From positions 1 to 13,031 of the forward strand of contig JAEZCZ010000045.1 in assembly GCA_023433305.1 (NCBI GenBank): a stretch of DNA of 13,031 nt, read 5' to 3'. This document shows positions 4,599-12,411 of this stretch, piece by piece. How positions within the stretch are numbered: position 1 is the stretch's first letter; each line of letters opens with the position of its first letter. A program made the position numbers and the translations under genes. Source of the stretch: Pseudomonadota bacterium. GTDB lineage: Bacteria; Pseudomonadota; Alphaproteobacteria; Sphingomonadales; Sphingomonadaceae. The notes beneath the pieces are model-generated. The model made no database searches. It was given only the letters and a program-made list of their open reading frames with translations, and was not told where the DNA came from.

Positions 4599-6284
4599 TC
4601 AGTCGCCATAGGTCGTGGCGAGCCTCGACATGTCGGCCTCACCCTGACCAGGATTGGCATAGATGACCGCCTCCTCCTTGGCGTCGAGTGCGGCGTCGAA
4701 AACGATCCACCGCGCCTGTTCCATGGACTTGCCGTCGAGGATGTCCGTGATCCCCATAAGTTGCGACAGAGGGACCAATGCGGTGACGAATGCCGCATTC
4801 ATCGTGTCCCGCGTTTTCCGATTCTGCAAGAAGTACATGAGCGCGTGTTTCAGCCGGCTCCGTTCCGGTTGCGACGGGTCGTACACGAAGGCGATCAGAT
4901 GCCGACTGGCAGCCTTCGCCTGCTCTGCGGCGGCAGCCAGCGTGCCGTGCGGACGAACCTCCTTAAAGTAGTCCGCCTCGGGCAATGCACTGTTCGGGTC
5001 CTCAAGCGCTCCCACGATCCTGGCTGTAACCTCATCTCTGATGGCCTCGCGGAAATCGTCGCCGTATTCCGGCTCTGAGATGCTCGTGCGGTATGCCGTG
5101 CGGCCGGATAGCGACACTACAATCTCGTCACCCGCCTCGACCACCTCATACGTGATCGAGACGATCGTCTCGTTGGTTCCCGGCAGCTTCCAGAATATCG
5201 TGTTCCTAGCCTTGCCTGCCTCCACTGCATAACCCGTCTGACCTTGCGCCAGCTTCGACTTCAACGACGCACTAACCGAGCCGAAGACCTCAGCAACTTT
5301 GAGTGACGCCATCGCCATCCGCTCCGCCGACTGCTCACGCTGGAACGTCGCGCCGCCACTGAGCAACTCCACGATGCGAGTGATGTTCGCCTCGGCCCGA
5401 CCGCCTGCGAGGGGCGGAGCCAGTAGGGCCGTCAAGGCCGCGCGCATAACGGCCACGTTCGTGTAGCGACGGTCGATCCGTGGCGCAAAACAGTTGTCAA
5501 AGACAGCCGCCAGAGAAGCGAAGCGGCGACCAGCCGCCGACTGCAGCAGCGCGAGGCCATTTGAGCGTTGGTGCGGCATCCTACCGTCCTGATCCTCCAG
5601 CACGTCGGGATGTGATCCGGTGAGCAAATAGAAGAGGATGCCGCCGGCAAAGGAGATGTCCGAGCGCGGATCCTGCTTCGCTTTGCTGCCCGCGGACAGT
5701 TCGGGTAGTCGCAAGAACCTGTTGCCCACCTCCTGCCAGTCCTCGGTCTGGAAGTCGGCGTCTTCTATGTCATGCCAGTTCAGGCCAAAGTCGAGCAGCC
5801 ATACATCCGCGGGATCGGAATTCTCCAGGATGATGTTGTCGGGTTTGATGTCACGGTGGACGCAAGCTTGGCCGTGGCAGGCTTCGACGATATCGAGAAG
5901 ACGGCTCACGACCGCGCACGCGGTCTCGAGCGATACCTCGGCTTGTAGTTCTCGCCATTCGCGCAGCGTCGGGCCATCAACGAACTGGGTGACCAGGAAT
6001 GGCCTGTAGTCCAAATCGGAATGCCGATGCGCGTTGCTTTCCATCAGCTTGGGCAAACCCTCGATCTGGAAGGTGCTGTACGCGCTCGCCTCGCGGTAGA
6101 ATCGCTTCCTGCGCTCGACATCCTTCGGCGATTTGATCACCTTCAGGAAACCAGACCGACCATCGTCGAGTCTCGTCGCTTTGAAGGCCTCGCCCTGACC
6201 GCCACCTGGTAATTTGTCGATGGCCTTCCAGCGCTCCCTCCACTGCCGCGCGTCGACCCAGTCCGATTCCGTTTCAGTCGTCAT
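4599..6284 (-). CDS. Ser/Thr protein kinase with uncharacterised C-terminal half (561 aa)
   Basis: Residues about 20-290 form a Hanks-type kinase. Visible are the glycine loop PGGGQGEAF (26-34), the ATP-binding Lys48 (FLKVIK), helix-C Glu65 (YREAS), the catalytic loop HRDIKPDN (143-150), DFG (165-167), LPE in place of APE (193-195) and Asp209 (SDISFAGG). All key residues are present, so it should be active. After a linker, residues 300-430 form a mixed domain with beta-strands (ETIVSITYEVVEAGDEIVV). Residues about 455-545 (HLIAFVYDP, WIVFDA, AVIYANP) alternate strand and helix and recall a thioredoxin-like fold without cysteines; this is a weak impression. No transmembrane segment is seen, so it is cytoplasmic. 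The start at 6284 has AGGA 7 bases upstream. It is the third gene after the nuclease-helicase pair, 88 bases beyond the helicase stop. Confidence 0.93.
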   Translation of the reverse strand: MTTETESDWVDARQWRERWKAIDKLPGGGQGEAFKATRLDDGRSGFLKVIKSPKDVERRKRFYREASAYSTFQIEGLPKLMESNAHRHSDLDYRPFLVTQFVDGPTLREWRELQAEVSLETACAVVSRLLDIVEACHGQACVHRDIKPDNIILENSDPADVWLLDFGLNWHDIEDADFQTEDWQEVGNRFLRLPELSAGSKAKQDPRSDISFAGGILFYLLTGSHPDVLEDQDGRMPHQRSNGLALLQSAAGRRFASLAAVFDNCFAPRIDRRYTNVAVMRAALTALLAPPLAGGRAEANITRIVELLSGGATFQREQSAERMAMASLKVAEVFGSVSASLKSKLAQGQTGYAVEAGKARNTIFWKLPGTNETIVSITYEVVEAGDEIVVSLSGRTAYRTSISEPEYGDDFREAIRDEVTARIVGALEDPNSALPEADYFKEVRPHGTLAAAAEQAKAASRHLIAFVYDPSQPERSRLKHALMYFLQNRKTRDTMNAAFVTALVPLSQLMGITDILDGKSMEQARWIVFDAALDAKEEAVIYANPGQGEADMSRLATTYGD

Positions 6285-6291
6285 GTTGGCA

Positions 6292-6295
6292 TCCT
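6292..6295 (-). promoter_or_regulatory. Ribosome-binding site of the kinase gene
   Basis: AGGA on the minus strand is spaced 7 bases from the ATG at 6284. The kinase thus has its own initiation signal, unlike the coupled helicase. The rest of the 88-base gap shows a GC-rich GCGCG/CGCGC stretch (6298-6311) but no clear terminator or promoter, so co-transcription with the helicase is plausible. Confidence 0.5.
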
Positions 6296-6372
6296 AGCGC
6301 GCCCGCGCGCTCATTAGTCGCAGAATAGCAGTGTCATGGAGAGGCCCGCCTTTCAGGAACGGTTTCGCGGGA

Positions 6373-9300
6373 TCACCGGCCCCGTGAGCGTGCGAATACG
6401 CGTCGCACGGTCGCCTGCCCCTCGGTTTCGAGTACATAATCATTGGCAAGGTCAGACCGGTCATACAGTCCGAACTCATCCGGCGACCGGGCAAGCTCGT
6501 AACCAGACGCGTCGAGCCAGATGACTTCGTCCGCACCAGTCATCGGCAGAACATTATAGCGTTTCATGGCGCCGGTAGTCCCGGTCAGTTCGGCTTCCTC
6601 CGGCACAGCCTCGGCCCGCTCCCGTTCGCGGGCGGGCAGGCTGCGTTCCCAAGCCAAGAACTGCTGGGGATCGATCAGGTCTTCGGACGTCGACACTTCC
6701 ATCTCCTCGTCGAGCCATTCCTCGAATGCTGGCCTCAGTGCTTCGGCATCCTCGCGCGTCTTCGCGCGTCCCTGCGCCAACGCGAAGGCGACAAAGGGGT
6801 CGAGCGTTCCCCAGCGCAGCAACTCGCGCGCCCAGAAGCCGAACCAGGGGAGTCCCGTTGTGGCCTTCCAATCGGCAAGTGAGGGAACGGCGAGCGGATC
6901 ACTGGCACCAGCGGTCCATTTCTGCGCGACGACCGCGCCGATCGCGACCCCCAAGCGGAACTCCAGATTGTCGGCGACGAAACGCTGGCGTGCGCGAAGA
7001 TCGCCGGCTTCGGGCACTTCGCCGCCCGGCGCGCGCATCCACCAGCTCAGTACGTCGGTCCAGGCCTCGAGGATCTCGCGATCGCCGACCGTGTCGCGCA
7101 CGCGGAAGCCAAAGCCGCGATCCTCCTTCAAGAGCTCGCCCAGGGCTTCAAACCAGGCCAAACGCTGCGCTGGGGCCTCGGTACCATAATCGACGGCAAC
7201 CGCCAGCAGGTCGGCGATTGCCGGCGCGATCGCCTCGAACCGCCTGCCGACATAGGGCGAGAAGCCATATTGGTAGAGTCGACGGCGCTCGTCCGCATCA
7301 GGATAGATATCCTCGACGATTGCGCGTCCGCGCCGAGTAACGGCCTGCTCCAGCCATGCCTCCTGGGCCGCCGCAGCAACAGTGAATGTCTTCTGCCAGA
7401 GCGCGGCCAGCTTGGCTTCGGCCTGAGGTCCGTCAAGATCCGGGTCAAGAAGGCTGAGCTCCTCCAGCGCCGTCATCACGAACGCGTCCAGCTCGTCGAC
7501 TGTGTCCGCCAGCCGAGCAAATCCGCCAGATGCGCCGGTCCCGGCATCATCACTGACCTCGCCGGGTTCGACTTGTTCGAGCCAGTTGAGGAAGGCCTCG
7601 TCGGTCAGATGCCCGAAATAGAGCCGCGCCTTGTCGCGCAGTTCGCTGAGCAGCATCGCGAGTGGACTAAGCGTCGCATCGCCCGCCAGCTCGTCGAGCC
7701 GAAGCTTCTCGCGCAACGCGTCATAATCGTCACGCAGGGCATCCATCTGGTTGCGCTGGGTCTGCTTCTGCGCATTGGCGGTGGTGGCGATCGTGGTGGG
7801 CAAGGCGATTAGCGTCAGCCCTTCCATCCCACGCGTCGCGCCCGGTCTGCCGGCACGGCCGGCGAGATTGCGAAACTCGGCCAGGGTATAGGGTGTGATG
7901 ACTGGCCGCTGCTCAACGTTGTCATAGGCGCTGCGCTTGAGCGAGGTGACGAAGATGATGTCGAACGGAAGGTTGACGCCTTCGGTGAGCGTCGCGGTCG
8001 CCACAGTGATCGGACAGATCTTGTCGTCGATCAGCGCCACCATCAGCCGCCGCAGCCGTTGCGGCATCTGGCCATGGCTGGTCGCTATCCCACGATCAAG
8101 CAGCTGCACCTCGTAAGATTGCGCCCCGCAATAATCGACGCAGGCTGCCCGGGCTTCGGCGAACAGGTCACCGCCCCTTCCCTCGGGCGGCACGAAAACC
8201 GGCAGGCCCTGCCAGGTCGGAAGGTCGAAGGATTCCGCATACCATCCCATCGTCTGTTCGGGCCGCTGGGCCAGCGAGATGAGGATCCGGCGATCAGTCG
8301 CGGCAAGGTGCAGGGCCGTCCAAAGCACGGTCACCTGATTGAAGCGGTAGAGGCTGGACCGCATCTGAGGGGGCAGCTGCGCCATCGGAGGGATGGTGAG
8401 ATTGAGGTAAACCGGGGCATCACGGCCCTGCACGTAGAGCGGCCGCCCGTTCATAAGCTCAAGCAACATCGTGCTGCGCCGCTCCGATGCGGTCTCGAGC
8501 ACACCGATCACTTGCCGGGTGCTGCGATAGCGCGTGCCTATCGCTGCTGCGTCGGCGGAGCCCTCCATCCACCGTGCGACGGGTCCGGCGGCGCCGCCGG
8601 CGACCGCGGTCAGCGCGATGCGAACGATGTCCGGCGCCTGGGTGAGCAAGCGCGCGACGAAGCTTTCGAGCCTGAGCGAGCGGCTGCTATGATCGGCGAA
8701 GTCGCTGCGGCCGCTTTCCGTATCCTCGGGCAGAACCTGATGCGCCTCGTCGACGATCAGGAGCTTGAGGCGGCTGAGCAGCAGCGGCGCGAGATAGCGC
8801 ATGAGCGCGTCGGCCTTTTCGACCGTCGCGATAAGCACAGTCGGGCGGTCGGCGTTCAGCCAATAGTCGGTTATGCCCCAGTCGGCGCCGCCATAGAGGC
8901 CGGTGATGATGAGATCGCGGCCGAGCTCGGAGGTCAGTTTCGCCTCGACCTCACCGGCGAGCGCGCGGGACGGGACGAGGTACAAGGCCAACGGCACGAC
9001 CTCGCCATGATCGCGCAGCAGGAGTTCCTTCACGAGGCCGAGATTGGCGACGAGCGTCTTGCCCGATCCGGTCGGCGTGCAGAGCGCGAAGGACGAGTTT
9101 TCGAGCAGGCGGGTGAGACCGGCGCGCTGCGACGACCACAATATGCCGCGACCGCGCGAGAACTGGTCACGCGCAAAGGCCAGCATGCGCGGCATGCGCT
9201 CAAGATTGAGTTCGCCCAGCGCGCGGACTGAATGATAGATGCTGGCGTCGGCAAACCGCTCGCCGACCTGCCGCAACAGACTGATGAGCAGCGAGACATC

Positions 9301-9996
9301 GTCGCTGAAGGTGCGCAAGGCCATGGCGTCGAGCGCCTTGAGCTTCGCAGCGGCCTTGGCGAGGCGGCCATCGTCCCCACGCCGGATCGAATCCGCGAAC
9401 AGGCCGAGCGCGCGAATGAGTTCGACCGTGAAATACCAGCTGAGCCTGTCATCCTCGTCCTCTTCGAGGATCAGACGGGAAGAGGCGGAGTCGGTTAGGT
9501 CGCCATTCTGATCCCAGAAGGCCATCGCTCGGACGAGCACAGCGTCGAAATCGGCCTGGAGGAACGCGGCGAAGAGTTTCGGGCCGTCTTCCTCAAGATC
9601 GAGCTGTCCGAGAAGACCCGACGCCATCGCGGGCAGACCGCCGAGCTGAAAGGCAGCGCCGGCGAGCAGTTCGATCGGGGCGATCGTCCGGATGTCGTCT
9701 GCCGAACGCGCCAGCCATTCGAGGATCTCGCCGGCACGCCGGTAGCAGTCGATCGCGCGCGGCGCGTCATGGCCTTCGATCTCTGCGAAGATTTCGGCTG
9801 CCTGCAACAGGCTTCGCGCATCCGCCAGCTGACCTTCGGAATCTCGGCGGTCCCAGCCGATCGTGTCGACCTGCCAACCGATCTGGAGGCAACGGACATA
9901 AGAACGCGCCTGATTGGCAGATATCTCGTTTTCAAGCGCGAGCCCGATGCGGGCGCCATTGGCGATCTCGAGCCGCTGTGGGTCATTTGCGGGCAT
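6373..9996 (-). CDS. HamB-like Ski2-family DEAH-box helicase (1207 aa)
   Basis: It is an ATP-driven superfamily 2 helicase. Motifs in order: Walker A CTPTGSGKT (306-314), Walker B/motif II DEAH (416-419), motif III-like ALTAVAG (461-467), SHGQMPQRLRR (640-650), motif V TATLTEGVNLP (667-677) and motif VI NLAGRAGRPG (710-719). The SHGQMP and EGVNLP strings are typical of the Ski2-like branch. About 290 helical residues precede the motor and about 480 follow it with no recognisable domain, making it longer than many HamB proteins. The ATG at 9996 overlaps the stop of the nuclease gene (TGATG), and no Shine-Dalgarno precedes it, so translation is probably coupled. Together with the DUF1837-like partner this indicates a Hachiman-type antiphage pair in which the helicase senses DNA and controls the nuclease. 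That role is known for the family and inferred here. Confidence 0.9.
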   Translation of the reverse strand: MPANDPQRLEIANGARIGLALENEISANQARSYVRCLQIGWQVDTIGWDRRDSEGQLADARSLLQAAEIFAEIEGHDAPRAIDCYRRAGEILEWLARSADDIRTIAPIELLAGAAFQLGGLPAMASGLLGQLDLEEDGPKLFAAFLQADFDAVLVRAMAFWDQNGDLTDSASSRLILEEDEDDRLSWYFTVELIRALGLFADSIRRGDDGRLAKAAAKLKALDAMALRTFSDDVSLLISLLRQVGERFADASIYHSVRALGELNLERMPRMLAFARDQFSRGRGILWSSQRAGLTRLLENSSFALCTPTGSGKTLVANLGLVKELLLRDHGEVVPLALYLVPSRALAGEVEAKLTSELGRDLIITGLYGGADWGITDYWLNADRPTVLIATVEKADALMRYLAPLLLSRLKLLIVDEAHQVLPEDTESGRSDFADHSSRSLRLESFVARLLTQAPDIVRIALTAVAGGAAGPVARWMEGSADAAAIGTRYRSTRQVIGVLETASERRSTMLLELMNGRPLYVQGRDAPVYLNLTIPPMAQLPPQMRSSLYRFNQVTVLWTALHLAATDRRILISLAQRPEQTMGWYAESFDLPTWQGLPVFVPPEGRGGDLFAEARAACVDYCGAQSYEVQLLDRGIATSHGQMPQRLRRLMVALIDDKICPITVATATLTEGVNLPFDIIFVTSLKRSAYDNVEQRPVITPYTLAEFRNLAGRAGRPGATRGMEGLTLIALPTTIATTANAQKQTQRNQMDALRDDYDALREKLRLDELAGDATLSPLAMLLSELRDKARLYFGHLTDEAFLNWLEQVEPGEVSDDAGTGASGGFARLADTVDELDAFVMTALEELSLLDPDLDGPQAEAKLAALWQKTFTVAAAAQEAWLEQAVTRRGRAIVEDIYPDADERRRLYQYGFSPYVGRRFEAIAPAIADLLAVAVDYGTEAPAQRLAWFEALGELLKEDRGFGFRVRDTVGDREILEAWTDVLSWWMRAPGGEVPEAGDLRARQRFVADNLEFRLGVAIGAVVAQKWTAGASDPLAVPSLADWKATTGLPWFGFWARELLRWGTLDPFVAFALAQGRAKTREDAEALRPAFEEWLDEEMEVSTSEDLIDPQQFLAWERSLPARERERAEAVPEEAELTGTTGAMKRYNVLPMTGADEVIWLDASGYELARSPDEFGLYDRSDLANDYVLETEGQATVRRVFARSRGR

Positions 9997-10949
9997 CAGA
10001 TGGCCCAGAGCGCGTCATAGACGCCATCGATCAAATCATCGCCGTCGTTCAAAATGAGTTCGACTACCTGCAGGTCATGCGGTGCCGTGTATTCGTCTGG
10101 CACCGCCTCCAAGGGGATCAGCGATGTCTTGGACTTGCGGCTGGGCACATCGCCGCCCGAGATCATGATCAGGTTGGTCCGCGGCAGCGGTTCTGCATTC
10201 CTCACCACCAGCACACGGTCGAGCCTCGCGATCGCGGCAGAATAGCCGTTAGGGTCGATTTCGCGAAGCAGGCGCTGCAATTGTCTCAAGCCGTGCGGCG
10301 CTGGGATGTCCCGATTAATCTGGAACCAGATACCCTTGCCGTCGTGCTCAAGCTCCTCGGTATTCGGGTTCTTCTTCTTTTTGCCGTACATCAGCTCGGC
10401 GACGACGGCCGGCTGAAGCTTCTTTCGCCATTTGGCTTCACCCGCGATGAACCGCTCTATATCACCCTCGTCGTTGAGCGCGAGCGCGAGGAAGTCGGAG
10501 CCGCGCCTACCATAAACCTCGCGCTTCCGTTCTTCATCCCGGACGAGCGCGAATAGATAGGCCTCTGCATCCTCGTGATAACGGAAGAGGAAGACCGGGA
10601 TCGTCCACTTATGGCTGCCGATATAGTCGTAATGCTCGGTGAGCATGCCGGCCATGACTTCACCGAACAGGCCACGTCGCGTGATCGACGGCAGGCAGGT
10701 CGGATAGGTAATATGCGCAGCGGGCTCGTCCGCATCGGGGTGAAGCTCGATACCCATCTGTTCGTGGAAGAACACCCGCGCATCTGCATGCGCGGATTCG
10801 AAGTAAGCCACGAAATCGGCGATCAGCTCATCGTCGCAAGCGCAAGCTTGCTCAAGCAACAGGTGGCCGTAATTGTCGACATCGCTCGGGTAGGCCTTAA
10901 GCCATCGCGCCAGCGCAGCCTTAGGTGGTGGGCAATTATGCAAGGTCAA
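9996..10949 (-). CDS. HamA-like (DUF1837-like) PD-(D/E)xK nuclease (317 aa, TTG start)
   Basis: The middle of the protein carries a restriction-endonuclease-like core: RRGLFGE with Glu97, a strand pair WTIPVFLFRYH (115-125), GSD with Asp152, and the catalytic pair in GEAKWR (Glu171, Lys173). The G-GE ... G-D ... GExK order is that of DUF1837, the HamA effector of Hachiman and the AbpA protein. I chose TTG at 10949 because GGGGGAG stands exactly 7 bases before it. An ATG at 11024 in the same frame would add 25 residues but has no Shine-Dalgarno, so an annotation with 342 residues is possible. The stop overlaps the helicase start by one base. In characterised HamAB, HamA is a DNA nuclease held in check by HamB; the same role here is inference. 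It is probably the first gene of the operon. Confidence 0.85.
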   Translation of the reverse strand: MTLHNCPPPKAALARWLKAYPSDVDNYGHLLLEQACACDDELIADFVAYFESAHADARVFFHEQMGIELHPDADEPAAHITYPTCLPSITRRGLFGEVMAGMLTEHYDYIGSHKWTIPVFLFRYHEDAEAYLFALVRDEERKREVYGRRGSDFLALALNDEGDIERFIAGEAKWRKKLQPAVVAELMYGKKKKNPNTEELEHDGKGIWFQINRDIPAPHGLRQLQRLLREIDPNGYSAAIARLDRVLVVRNAEPLPRTNLIMISGGDVPSRKSKTSLIPLEAVPDEYTAPHDLQVVELILNDGDDLIDGVYDALWAI

Positions 10950-11477
10950 TTTCGAACTCCCCCGCGCCGTGTGTATGAAAATCTGGCGACGGCATGAAGC
11001 GCCAAAAGGACTTATCTGCGACATAGTTGCTTTACCGCTGCCTAATCGTGACCACCGCGAGACCTATTGGCGCGCGCACGATCCTGCGTCTTCCGCCTTT
11101 GCAGCAGCATCGAGCAGAAAAAATGGCTGACCCAGCGGATGAGGAGGACTGTCCTGGCCAAACCGCTCGAGCCTAGATGCGTACGAGGTTTGGCGTTGCG
11201 TTCACAGTTAGATGGCGAACGGCAGGTTTCGGGACCGTGCCGGTACAGGCCGAACGACGGAGATGAGGGCGCGAAGCTGCCATCGGCGGCGCTTCCATCC
11301 AGGCTCATGACCGCCGGTCGATCCCCACCGCAGTCGAATCTTTCGAGCATCGCCCGGAAGTTGGGTGACAGAAACAACGCGGCCTGCGGCATCCCCTCCA
11401 CCCCAACGTTGACATCGGCCCCGTGAGCCAGCTCCCAACCTAGCTCGAGCGACGACCGCCGCCTGAACTCGTCAGCG
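10950..11477. other. Region upstream of the nuclease-helicase-kinase genes
   Basis: This stretch should hold the promoter of the defence-like operon on the minus strand, but I cannot mark a convincing -35/-10 pair. Its right two-thirds are covered by one minus-strand open frame (11042-11497) that looks like a gene remnant. No regulator gene or repeat array is seen. Confidence 0.35.
10957..10963 (-). promoter_or_regulatory. Strong ribosome-binding site supporting a TTG start
   Basis: GGGGGAG on the minus strand, then TTCGAAA, then TTG at 10949: an ideal 7-base spacing. It lies inside the 25-codon extension that an ATG start at 11024 would require, so it argues for the shorter nuclease protein. 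Confidence 0.55.
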
Positions 11478-11497
11478 TCATGAGCAAGCAGCGGCAA
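11042..11497 (-). pseudogene. Possible decayed gene upstream of the nuclease gene
   Basis: The open frame on the minus strand starts only with TTG at 11497. Its first 65 codons have high third-position GC and a protein-like translation (ELGWELAHGADVNVG, AALFLSPNFRAMLERFDCG). The rest (YRHGPETCRSPSNCERN and beyond) reads like non-coding sequence. The frame overlaps, in another frame, the end of the post-TAG continuation of the 51-aa gene. It could be the 3' remainder of a broken gene fused to unrelated DNA, or chance. I recognise no family. Confidence 0.25.
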
Positions 11498-11618
11498 GGT
11501 GCACCGTGAGGCTCTCGCCGGTGTCGAAGTCCTCGACCGTGGCCATCCAGATACGTCTCGGCGGGTCGGCGCGAACTTCGGTCACTTCCCACGGGTACGG
11601 CGGCGGCCGGTGCGGATC
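11478..11618 (-). pseudogene. In-frame continuation of the 51-aa gene beyond a TAG codon
   Basis: Immediately after the TAG at 11619-11621 the same frame stays open for 46 codons to a TGA at 11478-11480. It encodes a proline-rich, well-formed stretch (YPWEVTEVRADPPRRIW, then MATVEDFDTGESLTVHL). By hand about 36 of 46 third positions are G or C, as expected for coding sequence here. No start codon with a ribosome-binding site opens it independently. The simplest reading is a roughly 98-codon gene split by a nonsense mutation; TAG readthrough or a sequencing error are alternatives. Confidence 0.5.
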
Positions 11619-11774
11619 CTAGTCAAAAGGTGGCGGCGCGACCTTCCCGGTCGCCAGCATCTCGTGCGCGCGTTCGACGATGGCCTGCACCTGCTCGATC
11701 CCGGCGATGCCCTTCTCGGCGAGACGCCGAGCCGCCGCCTCGGAAGGCGGCGGCGTGTTTCGGCGGCCGGTCAC
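11619..11774 (-). CDS. Small hypothetical protein (51 aa), GTG start overlapping the upstream stop
   Basis: The gene starts with GTG at 11774, which overlaps the TGA of the 212-aa gene in a GTGA arrangement, so translation is probably coupled. The product is basic at the N-terminus (MTGRRNTPPPSEAAARR) and then helical (GIAGIEQVQAIVERAHEML). It ends in APPPFD before a TAG. The frame continues beyond that stop, so this may be the N-terminal half of a broken gene. No function is recognised. It is the last gene of the 174-aa / 212-aa / 51-aa cluster. Confidence 0.6.
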   Translation of the reverse strand: MTGRRNTPPPSEAAARRLAEKGIAGIEQVQAIVERAHEMLATGKVAPPPFD

Positions 11775-12409
11775 GCGGCCTTCTCCTCGGCGGCGAGCCA
11801 GGCCCTCCAGGCATCGCGAGCCTTGCGGTAGCCCTTGTCCGAGCAAAGCGGATGGCAGGGACCGCCGAGCCCGTTGATCGTGATCGGGCGTGCCAGCACA
11901 ATGCAGTGCACATGGCTGCCGTAGCCGTTGAGCCCGGCCATGCTCGGAACGTGCGCCACCATGATCACCGGAAATCCGCGGAAGTGCGAGCGAGCGTAGG
12001 CGCGTGCGCGCTCATAGCCGACATGCCAGGGCTCATCGGGATCGAGCACGATCTTCGCCTGGACCATGACGTGGCGTTCGAACGATGGCAGCCTCTCGTC
12101 GACCTGCCGCAGCAGGAAGGCGAGGTTCGCGTAATCGCTCGGCGCCGTGTCGGGGAGCAAGACCTCGACCTTGGCGGCCTTGCCGAACACCGGGTCGTCT
12201 CCAGGCTGGATCTTCTTTTCGACCCAAGGGGTGATGCCTTCGCGTGGGCCGAGACCTTCCCACCAGTAGCGGGAGAAGAAGAAGCCGGGGTGCGCGGAGT
12301 CACCCCAGGCAAAGCTCTTGAGCTCTGCGGGCTCGATCGCGGTGGTGGTGGCGAGCTCCACCACCTTCTTGGCGATCGCGCGGGGCTTGGCGGTCTTTGT
12401 CTTCGCCAT
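11771..12409 (-). CDS. MobA/MobL-like protein with an HxH (HUH-like) motif (212 aa)
   Basis: The segment ERHVMVQAKI (111-120), the helix GYERARAYARSHF (131-143), then VIMVAH (148-153) and NGYGSHVHCIVLARP (161-175), reproduces the strand-helix-strand layout of MobA/MobL relaxases. In those proteins His-x-His (here His166, His168) binds the metal for nicking at oriT. A matching catalytic Tyr near the N-terminus cannot be assigned with confidence; Tyr48 is a candidate. At 212 residues it is far shorter than conjugative relaxases and has no helicase or primase part. It starts two bases after the stop of the 174-aa gene, with AGGA upstream, and its stop overlaps the 51-aa gene. A non-relaxase HUH protein of an integrated element is equally possible. 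Confidence 0.8.
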   Translation of the reverse strand: MAKTKTAKPRAIAKKVVELATTTAIEPAELKSFAWGDSAHPGFFFSRYWWEGLGPREGITPWVEKKIQPGDDPVFGKAAKVEVLLPDTAPSDYANLAFLLRQVDERLPSFERHVMVQAKIVLDPDEPWHVGYERARAYARSHFRGFPVIMVAHVPSMAGLNGYGSHVHCIVLARPITINGLGGPCHPLCSDKGYRKARDAWRAWLAAEEKAA

Positions 12410-12411
12410 GA

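Noticed and set aside
8059..9231. 390-codon plus-strand open frame opposite the helicase
   Set aside because: It is antisense to the helicase motor domain, whose motifs are unmistakable. Long antisense frames are expected at this GC content, and the translation is His/Arg/Glu-rich with no motif.
9978..10556. 192-codon plus-strand open frame opposite the nuclease gene
   Set aside because: It is antisense to the GEAK nuclease core and has no ribosome-binding site or motif.
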